This document shows positions 6,896-13,837 of a stretch of DNA of 18,152 nucleotides, one piece after another. The translations under genes and the position numbers were made by a program. Position 1 is the first letter of the stretch; every line of letters starts with the position of its first letter. The DNA lies in assembly GCA_023405875.1 (NCBI GenBank), contig JAEXXN010000049.1, positions 1 through 18,152 on the forward strand. The letters are read 5' to 3'. The stretch is from Bacillota bacterium (lineage in GTDB: Bacteria; Bacillota; Clostridia; Lutisporales; Lutisporaceae). A model generated the notes under the pieces. The model was not told where the DNA came from. It saw only the letters and a list, made by a program, of their open reading frames with translations, and searched no databases.

Positions 6896-6989
6896 GCACT
6901 AAATTTTCAATAAGTGCTTGATTATTATAGCTTAATTTCCGGCAGCTTATACACTGAAACTATTGCATAGTAAGCAGGTTTTCCAATAG
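6896..6989 (-). promoter_or_regulatory. Possible activator-binding dyads upstream of the sigma-54 promoter
   Basis: Two dyads lie upstream of the promoter: GCACT-N12-AGTGC (6896-6917) and CTATTG-N18-CAATAG (6960-6989). They sit roughly 60-80 and 120-150 bases before the predicted start, the distance at which enhancer-binding proteins commonly bind. Their use as operators is inference only. Confidence 0.3.
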
Positions 6990-7153
6990 GGCTGTTGCAC
7001 AAGTAGGAAGGATGCGACATAAAAATGATATACAACAATCGGAACGACACGGGGTCGTTCCCTACAATATACCAATTGTCATGTGTTGTCCGCAGGGAAC
7101 AGCCGACCTGCCGTTCCGCACCTATGTCGCATCCTTCCACTTGTGCGACAGCC
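6990..7153. repeat. Composite fold-back element with 30-bp inverted ends
   Basis: The left end (6990-7020) and right end (7124-7153) are inverted copies of about 30 bp that differ at two positions (one substitution, one single-base gap). Both carry the core GGAAGGATGCGACAT. The roughly 103-bp interior holds a full GTAG hairpin (7041-7065) and a second GGAAC...GTTCC palindrome (about 7096-7117). No transposase fits inside. It lies between wecB and the CoA-transferase promoter and may end wecB transcription by folding, although no T-tract follows. Confidence 0.75.
7041..7065 (-). repeat. REP-like GTAG hairpin, subtype A, inside the fold-back element
   Basis: On the minus strand GTAG is followed by a stem in which GGAACGAC pairs perfectly with GTCGTTCC (8 bp, 5-base loop). 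This is the most regular subtype A copy in the window. It differs from the copies at 2535 and 13787 by one or two bases, each of which disturbs a single pair. Confidence 0.82.
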
Positions 7154-7189
7154 TTAATCTCATTTAAACTGCCGGTTATTCGGCACAAG

Positions 7190-8350
7190 CTATTTCCGGG
7201 GCCTCTCAGGCCGAAAATCCTCCGGGCGCTTTTCCGTCTTTCCGAAATGGAACAGAAGGCTTTCTATTATCCTGGCTGAGGCATGTCCGTCACCATAGGG
7301 ATTCACTGCGTTAGACATCCTGGTATACTCCTCTTTGTCTACAAGCAATCTCTCTGACAGTTCGAAAATATCCTCCTCATTCACTCCTGCAAGCTTAAGT
7401 GTTCCAAACTCAATAGCCTCCGGCCTTTCCGTCTCAGTGCGCAGCACCAGCACAGGCTTGCCCAGGGATGGGGCCTCCTCCTGGAGTCCTCCTGAGTCTG
7501 TAAGCACCATAAAGCACCTTCCCATAAGATTGTGCATTTCATCTACATCCAGCGGATCCAAAAGGTGCACCCGAGGTATGCCTCCCAATATGCCGGAAAC
7601 TGTTTCCCTGACTGCAGGATTCTTATGCACTGCATATACTACCTCAACATCCTCATATTTCTCTGCCAGGCGTTTCAAAGCCCTGCATATGTTTTCCAGA
7701 GGCTCACCGAGATTCTCCCTCCTATGGGCGGTGACCATTATTATCCGCTTTTCCTCATAATCAAGCTTCTTCAAGCCTTCAGTATAATACTTGAAGTCCT
7801 TATTTACCGTCGTCTTCAATGCATCTATTGCTGTATTACCGGTTATATATATGCTGTCTCCATTTACTCCCTCTCTTAGAAGATTGGCCTTGGAAGTAGC
7901 TGTAGGGGAAAAATGTATATCTGCCATTGCTCCTGTGAGCTTCCTGTTCATTTCCTCCGGATATGGGGAATATTTGTTGAAGGTCCTCAGCCCGGCTTCT
8001 ACATGTCCGATCTGCACCTTATTGTAAAAGGCTGCCAGAGAGCCCACAAAGGTAGTGGTTGTATCGCCGTGCACCAGTATGATATCAGGCTGAAGCTTCT
8101 TTATAACCCCTTCAAGCCCTGTCAGGGCATTGACTGTTATATCCGTCAGTGTCTGCCTGTCCTTCATAATGTCCAGGTCAAAGTCAGGCTGTATATCGAA
8201 TATTTTCAACACCTGGTCAAGCATATCCCTATGCTGGGCCGTGACACAAACATAAGACTCAAACCTGCGGTCTGCCTTTAAGGCTTTCACAAGAGGCGCC
8301 ATTTTTATTGCCTCAGGCCTTGTACCGAATATTGATAATACTTTTATCAA
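7190..8350 (-). CDS. wecB: UDP-N-acetylglucosamine 2-epimerase, non-hydrolysing
   Basis: This 386-residue enzyme (WecB/MnaA) interconverts UDP-GlcNAc and UDP-ManNAc for teichoic acid or capsule linkage units. Family motifs are intact: FGTRPEAIKMAPL (8-20), HGDTTTT with D96, HVEAGLR with E118, PEEMNR with E132, and VTAHRREN with H209. These correspond to the four catalytic residues known in the E. coli enzyme. DSGGLQEE (285-292) and RTETERPEA (304-312) bind the nucleotide. The start is TTG at 8350 with AAGGAG 8 bases upstream. It follows tagO after a 356-bp gap that contains the tagO terminator and a cluster of hairpins, so wecB probably has its own promoter or a regulated leader. The proline- and arginine-rich C-terminal tail is unusual but short. 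Confidence 0.96.
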   Translation of the reverse strand: MIKVLSIFGTRPEAIKMAPLVKALKADRRFESYVCVTAQHRDMLDQVLKIFDIQPDFDLDIMKDRQTLTDITVNALTGLEGVIKKLQPDIILVHGDTTTTFVGSLAAFYNKVQIGHVEAGLRTFNKYSPYPEEMNRKLTGAMADIHFSPTATSKANLLREGVNGDSIYITGNTAIDALKTTVNKDFKYYTEGLKKLDYEEKRIIMVTAHRRENLGEPLENICRALKRLAEKYEDVEVVYAVHKNPAVRETVSGILGGIPRVHLLDPLDVDEMHNLMGRCFMVLTDSGGLQEEAPSLGKPVLVLRTETERPEAIEFGTLKLAGVNEEDIFELSERLLVDKEEYTRMSNAVNPYGDGHASARIIESLLFHFGKTEKRPEDFRPERPRK

Positions 8351-8632
8351 GATCTCAACTCCTTATAACAAGATTTTAATGAGGGTTTTTGCAGGCTTGC
8401 AAAAACCTACCCGAGCGTTTCAACTATATAGGTTGCATTAAAGAATTTTCAAAGAAGAATCAGGCAACCTATGAAATCAAGGTATATGTTTTGCAATATT
8501 TGAATTCTGATGTAAAGGTTTTATTGCAAAACATATTGGCGGGAGATATACTCGCCGCCTGCCGGATAACGAAAGCGGTACCAGCCTCCTATAGAAGTGA
8601 GGGATATCTTTAGCCTCGTTATTATGAAAACT
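8351..8632 (-). other. Hairpin-rich non-coding leader of wecB
   Basis: This stretch lacks a credible gene but contains four strong inverted repeats in a row: 8384-8407 (10-bp perfect stem, 4-base loop), 8428-8472 (9-bp, 27-base loop), 8484-8536 (15-bp perfect, 23-base loop) and 8538-8559 (8-bp with one bulge, 5-base loop). The last 16 bases before wecB hold its Shine-Dalgarno site. It does not match a riboswitch class or T-box that I can recognise. It may be a structured 5' leader of wecB, or the remains of a fold-back element. Confidence 0.5.
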
Positions 8633-8668
8633 AAAGGTGAGAATTTGTTAACACCAACTCTCACCTTT
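8633..8668 (-). terminator. Terminator of tagO
   Basis: AAAGGTGAGA (8633-8642) pairs perfectly with TCTCACCTTT (8659-8668) around a 16-base loop. On the minus strand the stem is followed by AGTTTTCAT. It lies about 40 bases past the tagO stop codon and just beyond a REP-like hairpin. Confidence 0.75.
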
Positions 8669-8685
8669 TATTAATGTTTATATTA

Positions 8686-8710
8686 GGAAGGATGCTGCGC
8701 ATCCTTCTAC
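8686..8710 (-). repeat. REP-like GTAG hairpin, subtype C, at the tagO stop
   Basis: A 25-bp copy whose stem is GAAGGATGC / GCATCCTTC (9 bp, perfect, 3-base loop) with CTAC at the right end on the plus strand. The TAG of the minus-strand GTAG is the tagO stop codon (8707-8709). The stem sequence is shared with the ends of the fold-back element at 6990-7153. Confidence 0.8.
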
Positions 8711-9777
8711 AAATCCGCTTTATTGCTTCCCTGGCCCACCTCTATTAGACCTAAGTACCTTGCCCCCATAGAGGCTAAGAGAAAAACCGCAAATACCAGT
8801 ACAAAAGCAGCTTTCAGAGTTACCTCAACCAGTGCGATAGCGCTGAAGCCCAATACTGCACTTATGCTGTAAAGAGTCAGTACCGCCTGCTTCTGGCTCA
8901 TCCCTGCATCCATAAGCTTATGATGCAGATGCCCTTTGTCTGCCTCCATCATCGACTTTCCGCTTAAAGCTCTGCGCACCATGGCAAATAAGGTATCAAA
9001 TATCGGCAGTCCTATTGCAAATATCGGCACCATAATCGATAACGCAGCCGCTCCCTTCAGGACGCCCATTACAGAAATCACCGAAAGCATATAACCCAGG
9101 AACAAAGCTCCCGTATCTCCCATGAATATCTTTGCCGGGTTGAAATTATGAGGCAGGAAGCCTAAGGTTGAAGCTGCAAGTATGGCAGCCAGGGCTGCAG
9201 AAGTAACAACTGCCGGGGAATTCTGACCTGTGCTTAATGCAACTACAAACAAAGTAGTTGCAGAAATTGCAGATATTCCTGCTGCGAGTCCATCCAATCC
9301 GTCTACCAGATTAATAGCATTGGTAACACCCACTATCCAGAAAAGTGTAAGCGGATATGACCATACTCCAAAAACAATATATGGATTATCCGGGAAAATA
9401 AAGGATAAAGGATTTGTTACTCCATTTATTTTTACACCGCTGTGTATTGCAATCATTGCGGCAACTATCTGGACAAAAAATTTGAATTTTGCTGGAAGAG
9501 GTTTGATATCGTCAAAAAACCCCAAGACCACCATTATCGCTGCTCCGGTCATAATTCCAAACATTTTGGAATCCAGATCGGTATAATATAAAAGTCCCGC
9601 CACAAAGCCAAGAAAGATTGCAAGGCCTCCCAATCTTGGTATAGGAACGGTATGTACTCTTCTGTCATCCTCAGGTACATCTATAGCACCCACAAGCTTC
9701 GCCAGTCTTATCATAAGCGGTGTTGCCAGATAAGCGACAGCAACGGCTATTATAAGCGCCATAATGCTTCTTGTCAT
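8707..9777 (-). CDS. tagO: Undecaprenyl-phosphate GlcNAc-1-phosphate transferase
   Basis: A 356-residue polytopic membrane enzyme of the MraY/WecA/TagO family with about ten hydrophobic segments. It transfers GlcNAc-1-phosphate from UDP-GlcNAc to undecaprenyl phosphate, starting wall-teichoic-acid-like or other surface glycopolymers. Motifs are HTVPIPRLGG (42-51), FFDD with D89-D90 for magnesium, NAINLVDGLDGLAAG (153-167), IFMGDTGALFLG (217-228) and the substrate-specific loop KGHLHHKL (281-288). HLHH is typical of the GlcNAc-1-P group rather than MraY. ATG at 9777 follows GGGAGTGATAAA. wecB lies next in line, supplying UDP-ManNAc for the following linkage step. The stop codon lies in a REP-like hairpin, followed by a terminator. 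Confidence 0.95.
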   Translation of the reverse strand: MTRSIMALIIAVAVAYLATPLMIRLAKLVGAIDVPEDDRRVHTVPIPRLGGLAIFLGFVAGLLYYTDLDSKMFGIMTGAAIMVVLGFFDDIKPLPAKFKFFVQIVAAMIAIHSGVKINGVTNPLSFIFPDNPYIVFGVWSYPLTLFWIVGVTNAINLVDGLDGLAAGISAISATTLFVVALSTGQNSPAVVTSAALAAILAASTLGFLPHNFNPAKIFMGDTGALFLGYMLSVISVMGVLKGAAALSIMVPIFAIGLPIFDTLFAMVRRALSGKSMMEADKGHLHHKLMDAGMSQKQAVLTLYSISAVLGFSAIALVEVTLKAAFVLVFAVFLLASMGARYLGLIEVGQGSNKADL

Positions 9778-9965
9778 TTTATCACTCCCAAGTACCTTAT
9801 TTCCTTAATCTTGTAATTCATTCAATAATTATTCTACTGCAAGGATAATCTATTGTCAAACCAACAATTCTTACATTTTTCTTAAGTATATTGTCCCCAC
9901 AAAGCTATTACTTTTAAACATTACCTGATACATTTTATTTTCCAGTTCAAATATGTAAAGGAATC

Positions 9966-9990
9966 GGAACTCGTGCAACAGGTTCCCTAC
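9966..9990 (-). repeat. Decayed REP-like GTAG hairpin at the upp stop
   Basis: A 25-bp copy that keeps GGAAC and GTTCC as a 5-bp stem and the terminal CTAC, but has lost pairing in the centre. The TAG of GTAG is the upp stop codon (9987-9989). Confidence 0.65.
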
Positions 9991-10628
9991 TTCGTTCCGA
10001 AGAGCCTGTCTCCGGCGTCACCCAGCCCGGGAACTATATATCCATGGTCATTCAGCCTCTCATCAACTGCAGCTACAAATATCTCAACATCAGGATGTGC
10101 TTCCACCACCGTTTTGATTCCTTCAGGAGCAGCAATGAGGTTCACCAGCTTTATGCTCTTTGCTCCTTTTTCTTTGAGGAAGGATATTGCGGCAGATGCC
10201 GAACCGCCGGTTGCCAGCATCGGGTCAAGCACTATAAGATCTCTTTCAGCAACATCAGAAGGAAGCTTGCAATAATATTCAACGGGCATAAGAGTCTCAG
10301 GATCCCTATACAGGCCTATGTGTCCCACCTTGGCAGCAGGTATGAGCCGCAGCATTCCATCCACCATTCCCAGGCCTGCTCTCAGTATCGGCACTATTCC
10401 AAGCTTCTTGCCGGAAATAACCTTTGAGCTGGTCTTACAGATAGGTGTTTCCACCTCTGTATCCTCAACAGTCAGGTTTCTTGTCACTTCATAGCCCATA
10501 AGCAGTGAAAGCTCTTCTACCAGCTCCCTGAATTCCTTCACACCTGTATTCTTGTCCCTCAACAATGTAAGCTTGTGCTGTATCAGCGGATGCTCCATAA
10601 CTGTAACATTCTTATATTCCTTCATCAT
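9987..10628 (-). CDS. upp: Uracil phosphoribosyltransferase
   Basis: Upp converts uracil and PRPP to UMP in pyrimidine salvage. The PRPP-binding motif DPMLATGGSA (135-144) and the uracil-site and C-terminal block PGLGDAGDRLFGTK are intact, and the C-terminus ends exactly where Bacillus Upp does. The length is 213 residues, or 212 if the second ATG (10625) is used. AGGAGG is only 4 bases from the first ATG but 7 from the second, so the second is perhaps the real start. It is the last gene of the ywlC-ywlE-rpiB-upp cluster, 30 bp after rpiB; Bacillus has the same group, with ywlG and glyA between rpiB and upp. The stop TAG is part of a REP-like repeat, and no clear terminator follows. Confidence 0.97.
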   Translation of the reverse strand: MMKEYKNVTVMEHPLIQHKLTLLRDKNTGVKEFRELVEELSLLMGYEVTRNLTVEDTEVETPICKTSSKVISGKKLGIVPILRAGLGMVDGMLRLIPAAKVGHIGLYRDPETLMPVEYYCKLPSDVAERDLIVLDPMLATGGSASAAISFLKEKGAKSIKLVNLIAAPEGIKTVVEAHPDVEIFVAAVDERLNDHGYIVPGLGDAGDRLFGTK

Positions 10629-10658
10629 ACTTCCTCCTAATGTTGATTTTATTCAAAT

Positions 10659-11108
10659 TTATTTGTTGTATTTCTTCTCTATCACCGCTATTTTTTCTAC
10701 TCTTCTGCCATGCCTTCCCCCAAGAAATTCAGAGCTTAACCATATATCAACTATCATTTTTGCCAGTCCTGCGCCAATTACCCGCTCACCCAGAGCCAGT
10801 ACATTGGCATCATTGTGCTCTCTTGAAGCCCTGGCGGAAAAGCAATCTCCGCATAGAGCCGCCCTTACCCCGGGAACCTTATTTGCCGATATGGAAATAC
10901 CTATGCCTGTTCCGCAGCATATTATTCCTTTGTCATACTCGCCTCTTGCAACTGCTTCTCCAACTGCTTGGCCTATATCCGGGTAATCCACAGCTTCGGC
11001 TGCAAAACAGCCAAAATCCGTACATTCGATATTCTGCTGCTTCAAATGCCTGATTATTTCATCCTTCAGTAAAAAACCTCCGTGGTCACTTCCGACTGCT
11101 ATCCTCAA
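10659..11108 (-). CDS. rpiB: Ribose-5-phosphate isomerase B
   Basis: RpiB (149 residues) interconverts ribose 5-phosphate and ribulose 5-phosphate in the pentose phosphate pathway. SDHGG (7-11), VDYPD (40-44), the catalytic-cysteine loop CGTGIGISISANK (C65), REHNDANVLALG (96-107) and GGRHGRRV are all present. The start is TTG at 11108, with AAAGGAG 9 bases upstream inside the end of ywlE. Only one base separates the two genes, so they are translationally coupled. Related LacB/RpiB sugar isomerases share these motifs, but the context ywlE-rpiB-upp favours RpiB. Confidence 0.95.
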   Translation of the reverse strand: MRIAVGSDHGGFLLKDEIIRHLKQQNIECTDFGCFAAEAVDYPDIGQAVGEAVARGEYDKGIICCGTGIGISISANKVPGVRAALCGDCFSARASREHNDANVLALGERVIGAGLAKMIVDIWLSSEFLGGRHGRRVEKIAVIEKKYNK

Positions 11109-11109
11109 A

Positions 11110-11580
11110 TCAGCACGCTCCTTTCTTCTTAAGCTTTTTTATCAATACTTCAATATGTTTATTTATTTCATCACGGCAATTTATGTATGCTTCCAGATCC
11201 CCTCCAAAGGGATCGGCAATATCGGCATCACCTGAGCCTTCACAGAACTCGGCAAGCACATGGATCTTGGCTTCGGCATCGGGCCGCAGCTGCAGCAAGC
11301 GCCTCTTATGTAAAGAGGTCATTGTAAGTATGAGCTCTGCGCTGTCAATAAGCGCGTCCTCCACCATGCTGGAGGAATGCTGCGAAAGGTCGATGCCCAT
11401 AGACTTAAGCGCCTGTACCGCATTGTATGAAGCCGGCATGCCGGGATAAGCCGAAGTGCCTGCCGAGCTCACATAATACTCCCCGGCCAGCCCTTCCTTA
11501 TCAAGCTGATGGCGCAAAAGAGCCTCTGCCATACTGCTTCTGCATGTATTTCCAGTGCAAACAAATAATATCCTTTTCAT
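11110..11580 (-). CDS. ywlE: Low-molecular-weight phosphatase, YwlE type
   Basis: A 156-residue LMW protein-tyrosine-phosphatase fold enzyme. The P-loop is CTGNTCRS, with catalytic C8 and R14, and the general acid is the aspartate of DPFGG (D123). The threonine at the fifth P-loop position (T12) corresponds to the residue known to give Bacillus YwlE its preference for phospho-arginine. The protein is therefore probably a protein arginine phosphatase countering McsB-type kinases, rather than a tyrosine phosphatase. ATG at 11580 was chosen: GAGGTG lies 5 bases upstream, whereas an in-frame GTG at 11586 is part of that site. It starts 2 bases after the ywlC stop codon and abuts rpiB. Confidence 0.92.
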   Translation of the reverse strand: MKRILFVCTGNTCRSSMAEALLRHQLDKEGLAGEYYVSSAGTSAYPGMPASYNAVQALKSMGIDLSQHSSSMVEDALIDSAELILTMTSLHKRRLLQLRPDAEAKIHVLAEFCEGSGDADIADPFGGDLEAYINCRDEINKHIEVLIKKLKKKGAC

Positions 11581-11582
11581 GA

Positions 11583-12629
11583 TCACACCTCTATAATATT
11601 TGAACCTGCCGCCTTTTTCATTCTGTTCATTACAGCCATACCAACATATTTTTCGCTGAAAGCCTCTGCAAATATTATATCGACTCCTATTTTGTCAAAT
11701 TCTCTGAGCCTTCTGAATACATTAGACGCTATAAGCTCGGTATTTGTTCTGCTTCCCAGGGAAAGCACCACACAATCCCGGTAGAAGCTCTCTGTTTCAT
11801 CGCAGGCGAGGACTCCTACCTTCAGGCCTTTGCCGACGTTCTCGCTTACCAGCTCCTGTATCTTCTTCTTAATGCTTTCCAATTCACCTTTTACTATTAT
11901 CATTTCTGCATCAGGGGCATAATGTGTATACTTCATTCCCGGTGCCCTGGGAATTTCCTTGTCTCCTACATTTCCGCGGTTTATAAGCACAGGCCCCAGT
12001 ATTGCCTCAAGCTCCTCCAGGGTCACTCCCCCCGGCCTCAATATCACCGGCCTGTCCCCGGTCAGGTCCAGGATGGTGGACTCCAGCCCCACCCGGCTGC
12101 TGCTGCCGCATAATATCATATCCACCTTGCCCTTCATGTCGTCAATGACATGCTCTGCCATTGTAGGGCTTGGCTTACCTGAAATATTCGCGCTTGGTGC
12201 CGCAATGGGAAGCTCGCTCCTGCTGATAAGCTCCAGGGCTACTTTGTTATCAGGCATTCTTACGGCAATAGTATCAAGTCCTGCCGTCACTTCATGAGGC
12301 ACTTTTACGGACTTCTTGAAAATCAGCGTGAGAGGCCCCGGCCAGAACTTCTTGATTACCTGCTTTGCTCCGTCGCTCAGAGGGCTTCCTATAAGGTACA
12401 GCAGCATATTCATATTGGAGATATGTGCAATAAGCGGATTATCGTTGGGCCTTCCCTTGGCGGTGAATATACCCTTGACAGCTTCCCCGGACAGAGCATT
12501 AGCCCCCAGCCCGTATACTGTTTCAGTGGGAAATACTACAGTTCCGTTGTTCCTGATCACTTCTGCAGCCTTATCGATTATATCAGAATCAATATTGTTT
12601 TCATCCAGAAAAAAAACTTCTGTGTTCAA
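11583..12629 (-). CDS. ywlC: Threonylcarbamoyl-AMP synthase (Sua5/YwlC)
   Basis: This 348-residue enzyme makes threonylcarbamoyl-AMP from threonine, bicarbonate and ATP for the universal tRNA modification t6A. The YrdC domain covers about residues 15-205, with FPTETVYGLG (33-42), KGRPNDNPL (58-66), APSANISG (144-151) and GLESTILDL (181-189). The Sua5 linker motif APGMKYTHYAP (229-239) leads to the C-terminal Sua5 domain, so this is the long Sua5 form and not the short TsaC. The start is TTG at 12629 behind GGAGG with 7-base spacing. It heads the ywlC-ywlE-rpiB-upp operon; an AT-rich upstream region (12630-12710) probably holds the promoter. Confidence 0.96.
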   Translation of the reverse strand: MNTEVFFLDENNIDSDIIDKAAEVIRNNGTVVFPTETVYGLGANALSGEAVKGIFTAKGRPNDNPLIAHISNMNMLLYLIGSPLSDGAKQVIKKFWPGPLTLIFKKSVKVPHEVTAGLDTIAVRMPDNKVALELISRSELPIAAPSANISGKPSPTMAEHVIDDMKGKVDMILCGSSSRVGLESTILDLTGDRPVILRPGGVTLEELEAILGPVLINRGNVGDKEIPRAPGMKYTHYAPDAEMIIVKGELESIKKKIQELVSENVGKGLKVGVLACDETESFYRDCVVLSLGSRTNTELIASNVFRRLREFDKIGVDIIFAEAFSEKYVGMAVMNRMKKAAGSNIIEV

Positions 12630-12953
12630 TATAATGCCTCCAAGAGCCTATTTTAATAATAATTATATTATTATAGGTAATTATCAAGTGAAATATCAGC
12701 AGCTTCAAGGGCATGCAAAAAACAAGCTGTGCTTTTACACTAAATACATAATAACACAGCAAAAACTCATATACAACTTTCAGAATCCGGCACTAGTACT
12801 CTGTAACACCTAATTCCTTACATTTCCGCCGGTTAAATTGACCTATGACTTCGTTGTCGTCAATCGTAATACGCCCGGTATTACTCATTCCTCCGCCTTG
12901 TCATATGCCAATTTTCCTCGCCGGGCAATGCAAGGTTTAAGTGTTACAGAGTA
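12630..12953. other. Intergenic region between the ZIP gene and ywlC
   Basis: 324 bp without a credible gene. From low to high coordinates it holds the AT-rich leader and probable promoter of ywlC (12630-12710), a terminator-like hairpin for the ZIP gene (12717-12760) and a fold-back element (12793-12957). For the ywlC promoter, minus-strand TATAAT-like sequences occur near 12662-12675, but no well-spaced -35 box is obvious. Confidence 0.5.
12717..12760 (-). terminator. Probable terminator of the ZIP transporter gene
   Basis: On the minus strand GCTGTG (12760-12755) pairs with CACAGC (12731-12726) around a 23-base loop, and the stem is followed by TTGTTTTTT. It lies beyond the fold-back element that contains the ZIP stop codon. 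The short stem and long loop limit confidence. Confidence 0.5.
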
Positions 12954-12957
12954 CTAG
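12793..12957. repeat. 165-bp fold-back element containing the ZIP stop codon
   Basis: The ends are perfect 17-bp inverted repeats (CTAGTACTCTGTAACAC at 12793-12809, its complement at 12941-12957). The arms go on as imperfect inverted repeats of about 55 bp in total. The centre holds a small hairpin with GTAATAC / GTATTAC stems. There is no open reading frame of note, and the size and structure fit a MITE-like or fold-back repeat. The TAG stop codon of the ZIP gene lies within its right terminus. Confidence 0.75.
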
Positions 12958-13691
12958 AGACTTTTTGATATGATTATTCCGCACATCATTCCAACTATCA
13001 TCCCTATTGTAGAGACCCTCCCCTTGTAGATATTCTGCGTCTTGGGTATCAGCTCACCACAGGTTATGTACAGCATTGATCCTCCGGCAAAGCTCAGGCA
13101 CAGACATATCAGACTGCTGGATATCTCACCCAGCAGTTCCCCTATAAAGGCTCCGATTCCCATAGGTATTCCTGCAAGTATCGTATAAATCAATATCTTA
13201 ATCCTGTTTATTCCGCCCATCTTCAAGGGTGCTGCCATTGCTATCCCTTCAGGCATATCATGAAGAGCTATGGTAATTGCCAGGCCCAGGCCCAGGTAAT
13301 CACTGGCGGCGAAGCCTGAACCCACAGCCAGCCCCTCAGGAAAATTATGAACTGCAATTCCGATTCCAAGCAATATCCCGCTCCTGACAAGATCAAGATT
13401 GCCGCTGTATTTTTCACTGACCCTCTCAGGCATAAGCTGCTCTACTATCAATATCATGCCTACTCCAAGCACTATTCCCACAAGGCTGGTAAATATCCCT
13501 CCCATACTAAAGGCCTCAGGCAGCAAATCAAAGCATACCACCGATATCATTATTCCGCTGGTAAAACCCATAAGGACCGCCATAAATCTTTTTGTAGGAT
13601 TCTTCAAAAAAAACGTTATCAAACCACCCAGACCGGTGCCTACCATACCGCATAAAAATCCGATACAGGTTACTGCAAAAAGCCTGCTCAC
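12954..13691 (-). CDS. ZIP family divalent metal transporter
   Basis: A 245-residue membrane protein with about eight hydrophobic helices and the two ZIP signature motifs in the fourth and fifth core helices: HNFPEGLAVG (H115, N116, E119) and HDMPEGIAM (H144, D145, E148). These form the binuclear metal site. The protein is expected to import zinc or related divalent cations; the metal cannot be told from the motifs. The cytoplasmic loop between helices III and IV is short and lacks a histidine run. The start is GTG at 13691 behind GGGGGAATATT. It is a single gene between prfA (two repeats upstream) and ywlC. The last codon and stop fall at the edge of a fold-back element. Confidence 0.92.
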   Translation of the reverse strand: MSRLFAVTCIGFLCGMVGTGLGGLITFFLKNPTKRFMAVLMGFTSGIMISVVCFDLLPEAFSMGGIFTSLVGIVLGVGMILIVEQLMPERVSEKYSGNLDLVRSGILLGIGIAVHNFPEGLAVGSGFAASDYLGLGLAITIALHDMPEGIAMAAPLKMGGINRIKILIYTILAGIPMGIGAFIGELLGEISSSLICLCLSFAGGSMLYITCGELIPKTQNIYKGRVSTIGMIVGMMCGIIISKSL

Positions 13692-13724
13692 AATATTCCC
13701 CCAATCAAGAAAACTAGCATATTC

Positions 13725-13749
13725 GGAACGGTTTGGAACCGTTCCCTAC
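13725..13749 (-). repeat. REP-like GTAG hairpin, variant of subtype A
   Basis: Plus strand GGAACGGTT / AACCGTTCC stem (9 bp, perfect, 3-base loop) ending in CTAC. The outer pairs are those of subtype A but the inner stem is different on both arms, so pairing has been kept while the sequence changed. It is 37 bases from the next copy. Confidence 0.8.
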
Positions 13750-13786
13750 ATTTATTTATATTCGACGGGGGGATTTATAGAACGAT

Positions 13787-13812
13787 GGAACGACACAGGG
13801 GTCATTCCCTAC
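13787..13812 (-). repeat. REP-like GTAG hairpin, subtype A
   Basis: A 26-bp copy beginning GGAACGACAC and ending CTAC, with one C-A mismatch in the stem. It lies about 25 bases after the prfA stop codon, so the GTAG is not used as a stop here. Together with 13725-13749 it forms a same-orientation pair in the prfA-ZIP gap. Confidence 0.8.
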
Positions 13813-13837
13813 AGACTGAAATAAAAAAGGAAGTGGA

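Noticed and set aside
6925..7188. Open frame of 87 codons on the minus strand between wecB and the CoA-transferase genes.
   Set aside because: It runs through the inverted repeats and REP-like hairpin, has no ribosome site and no family features; it is repeat-derived noise.
8570..8585. GGCTGGTACCGC on the minus strand, similar to the T-box antiterminator sequence.
   Set aside because: The conserved T-box bases before and after it, a specifier loop and a terminator are missing, and wecB is not a usual T-box gene.
8389..8613. Plus-strand frame of 74 codons in the tagO-wecB gap.
   Set aside because: Its whole length is made of perfect inverted repeats, the TTG start lies in a hairpin without a Shine-Dalgarno sequence, and it matches no family I know.
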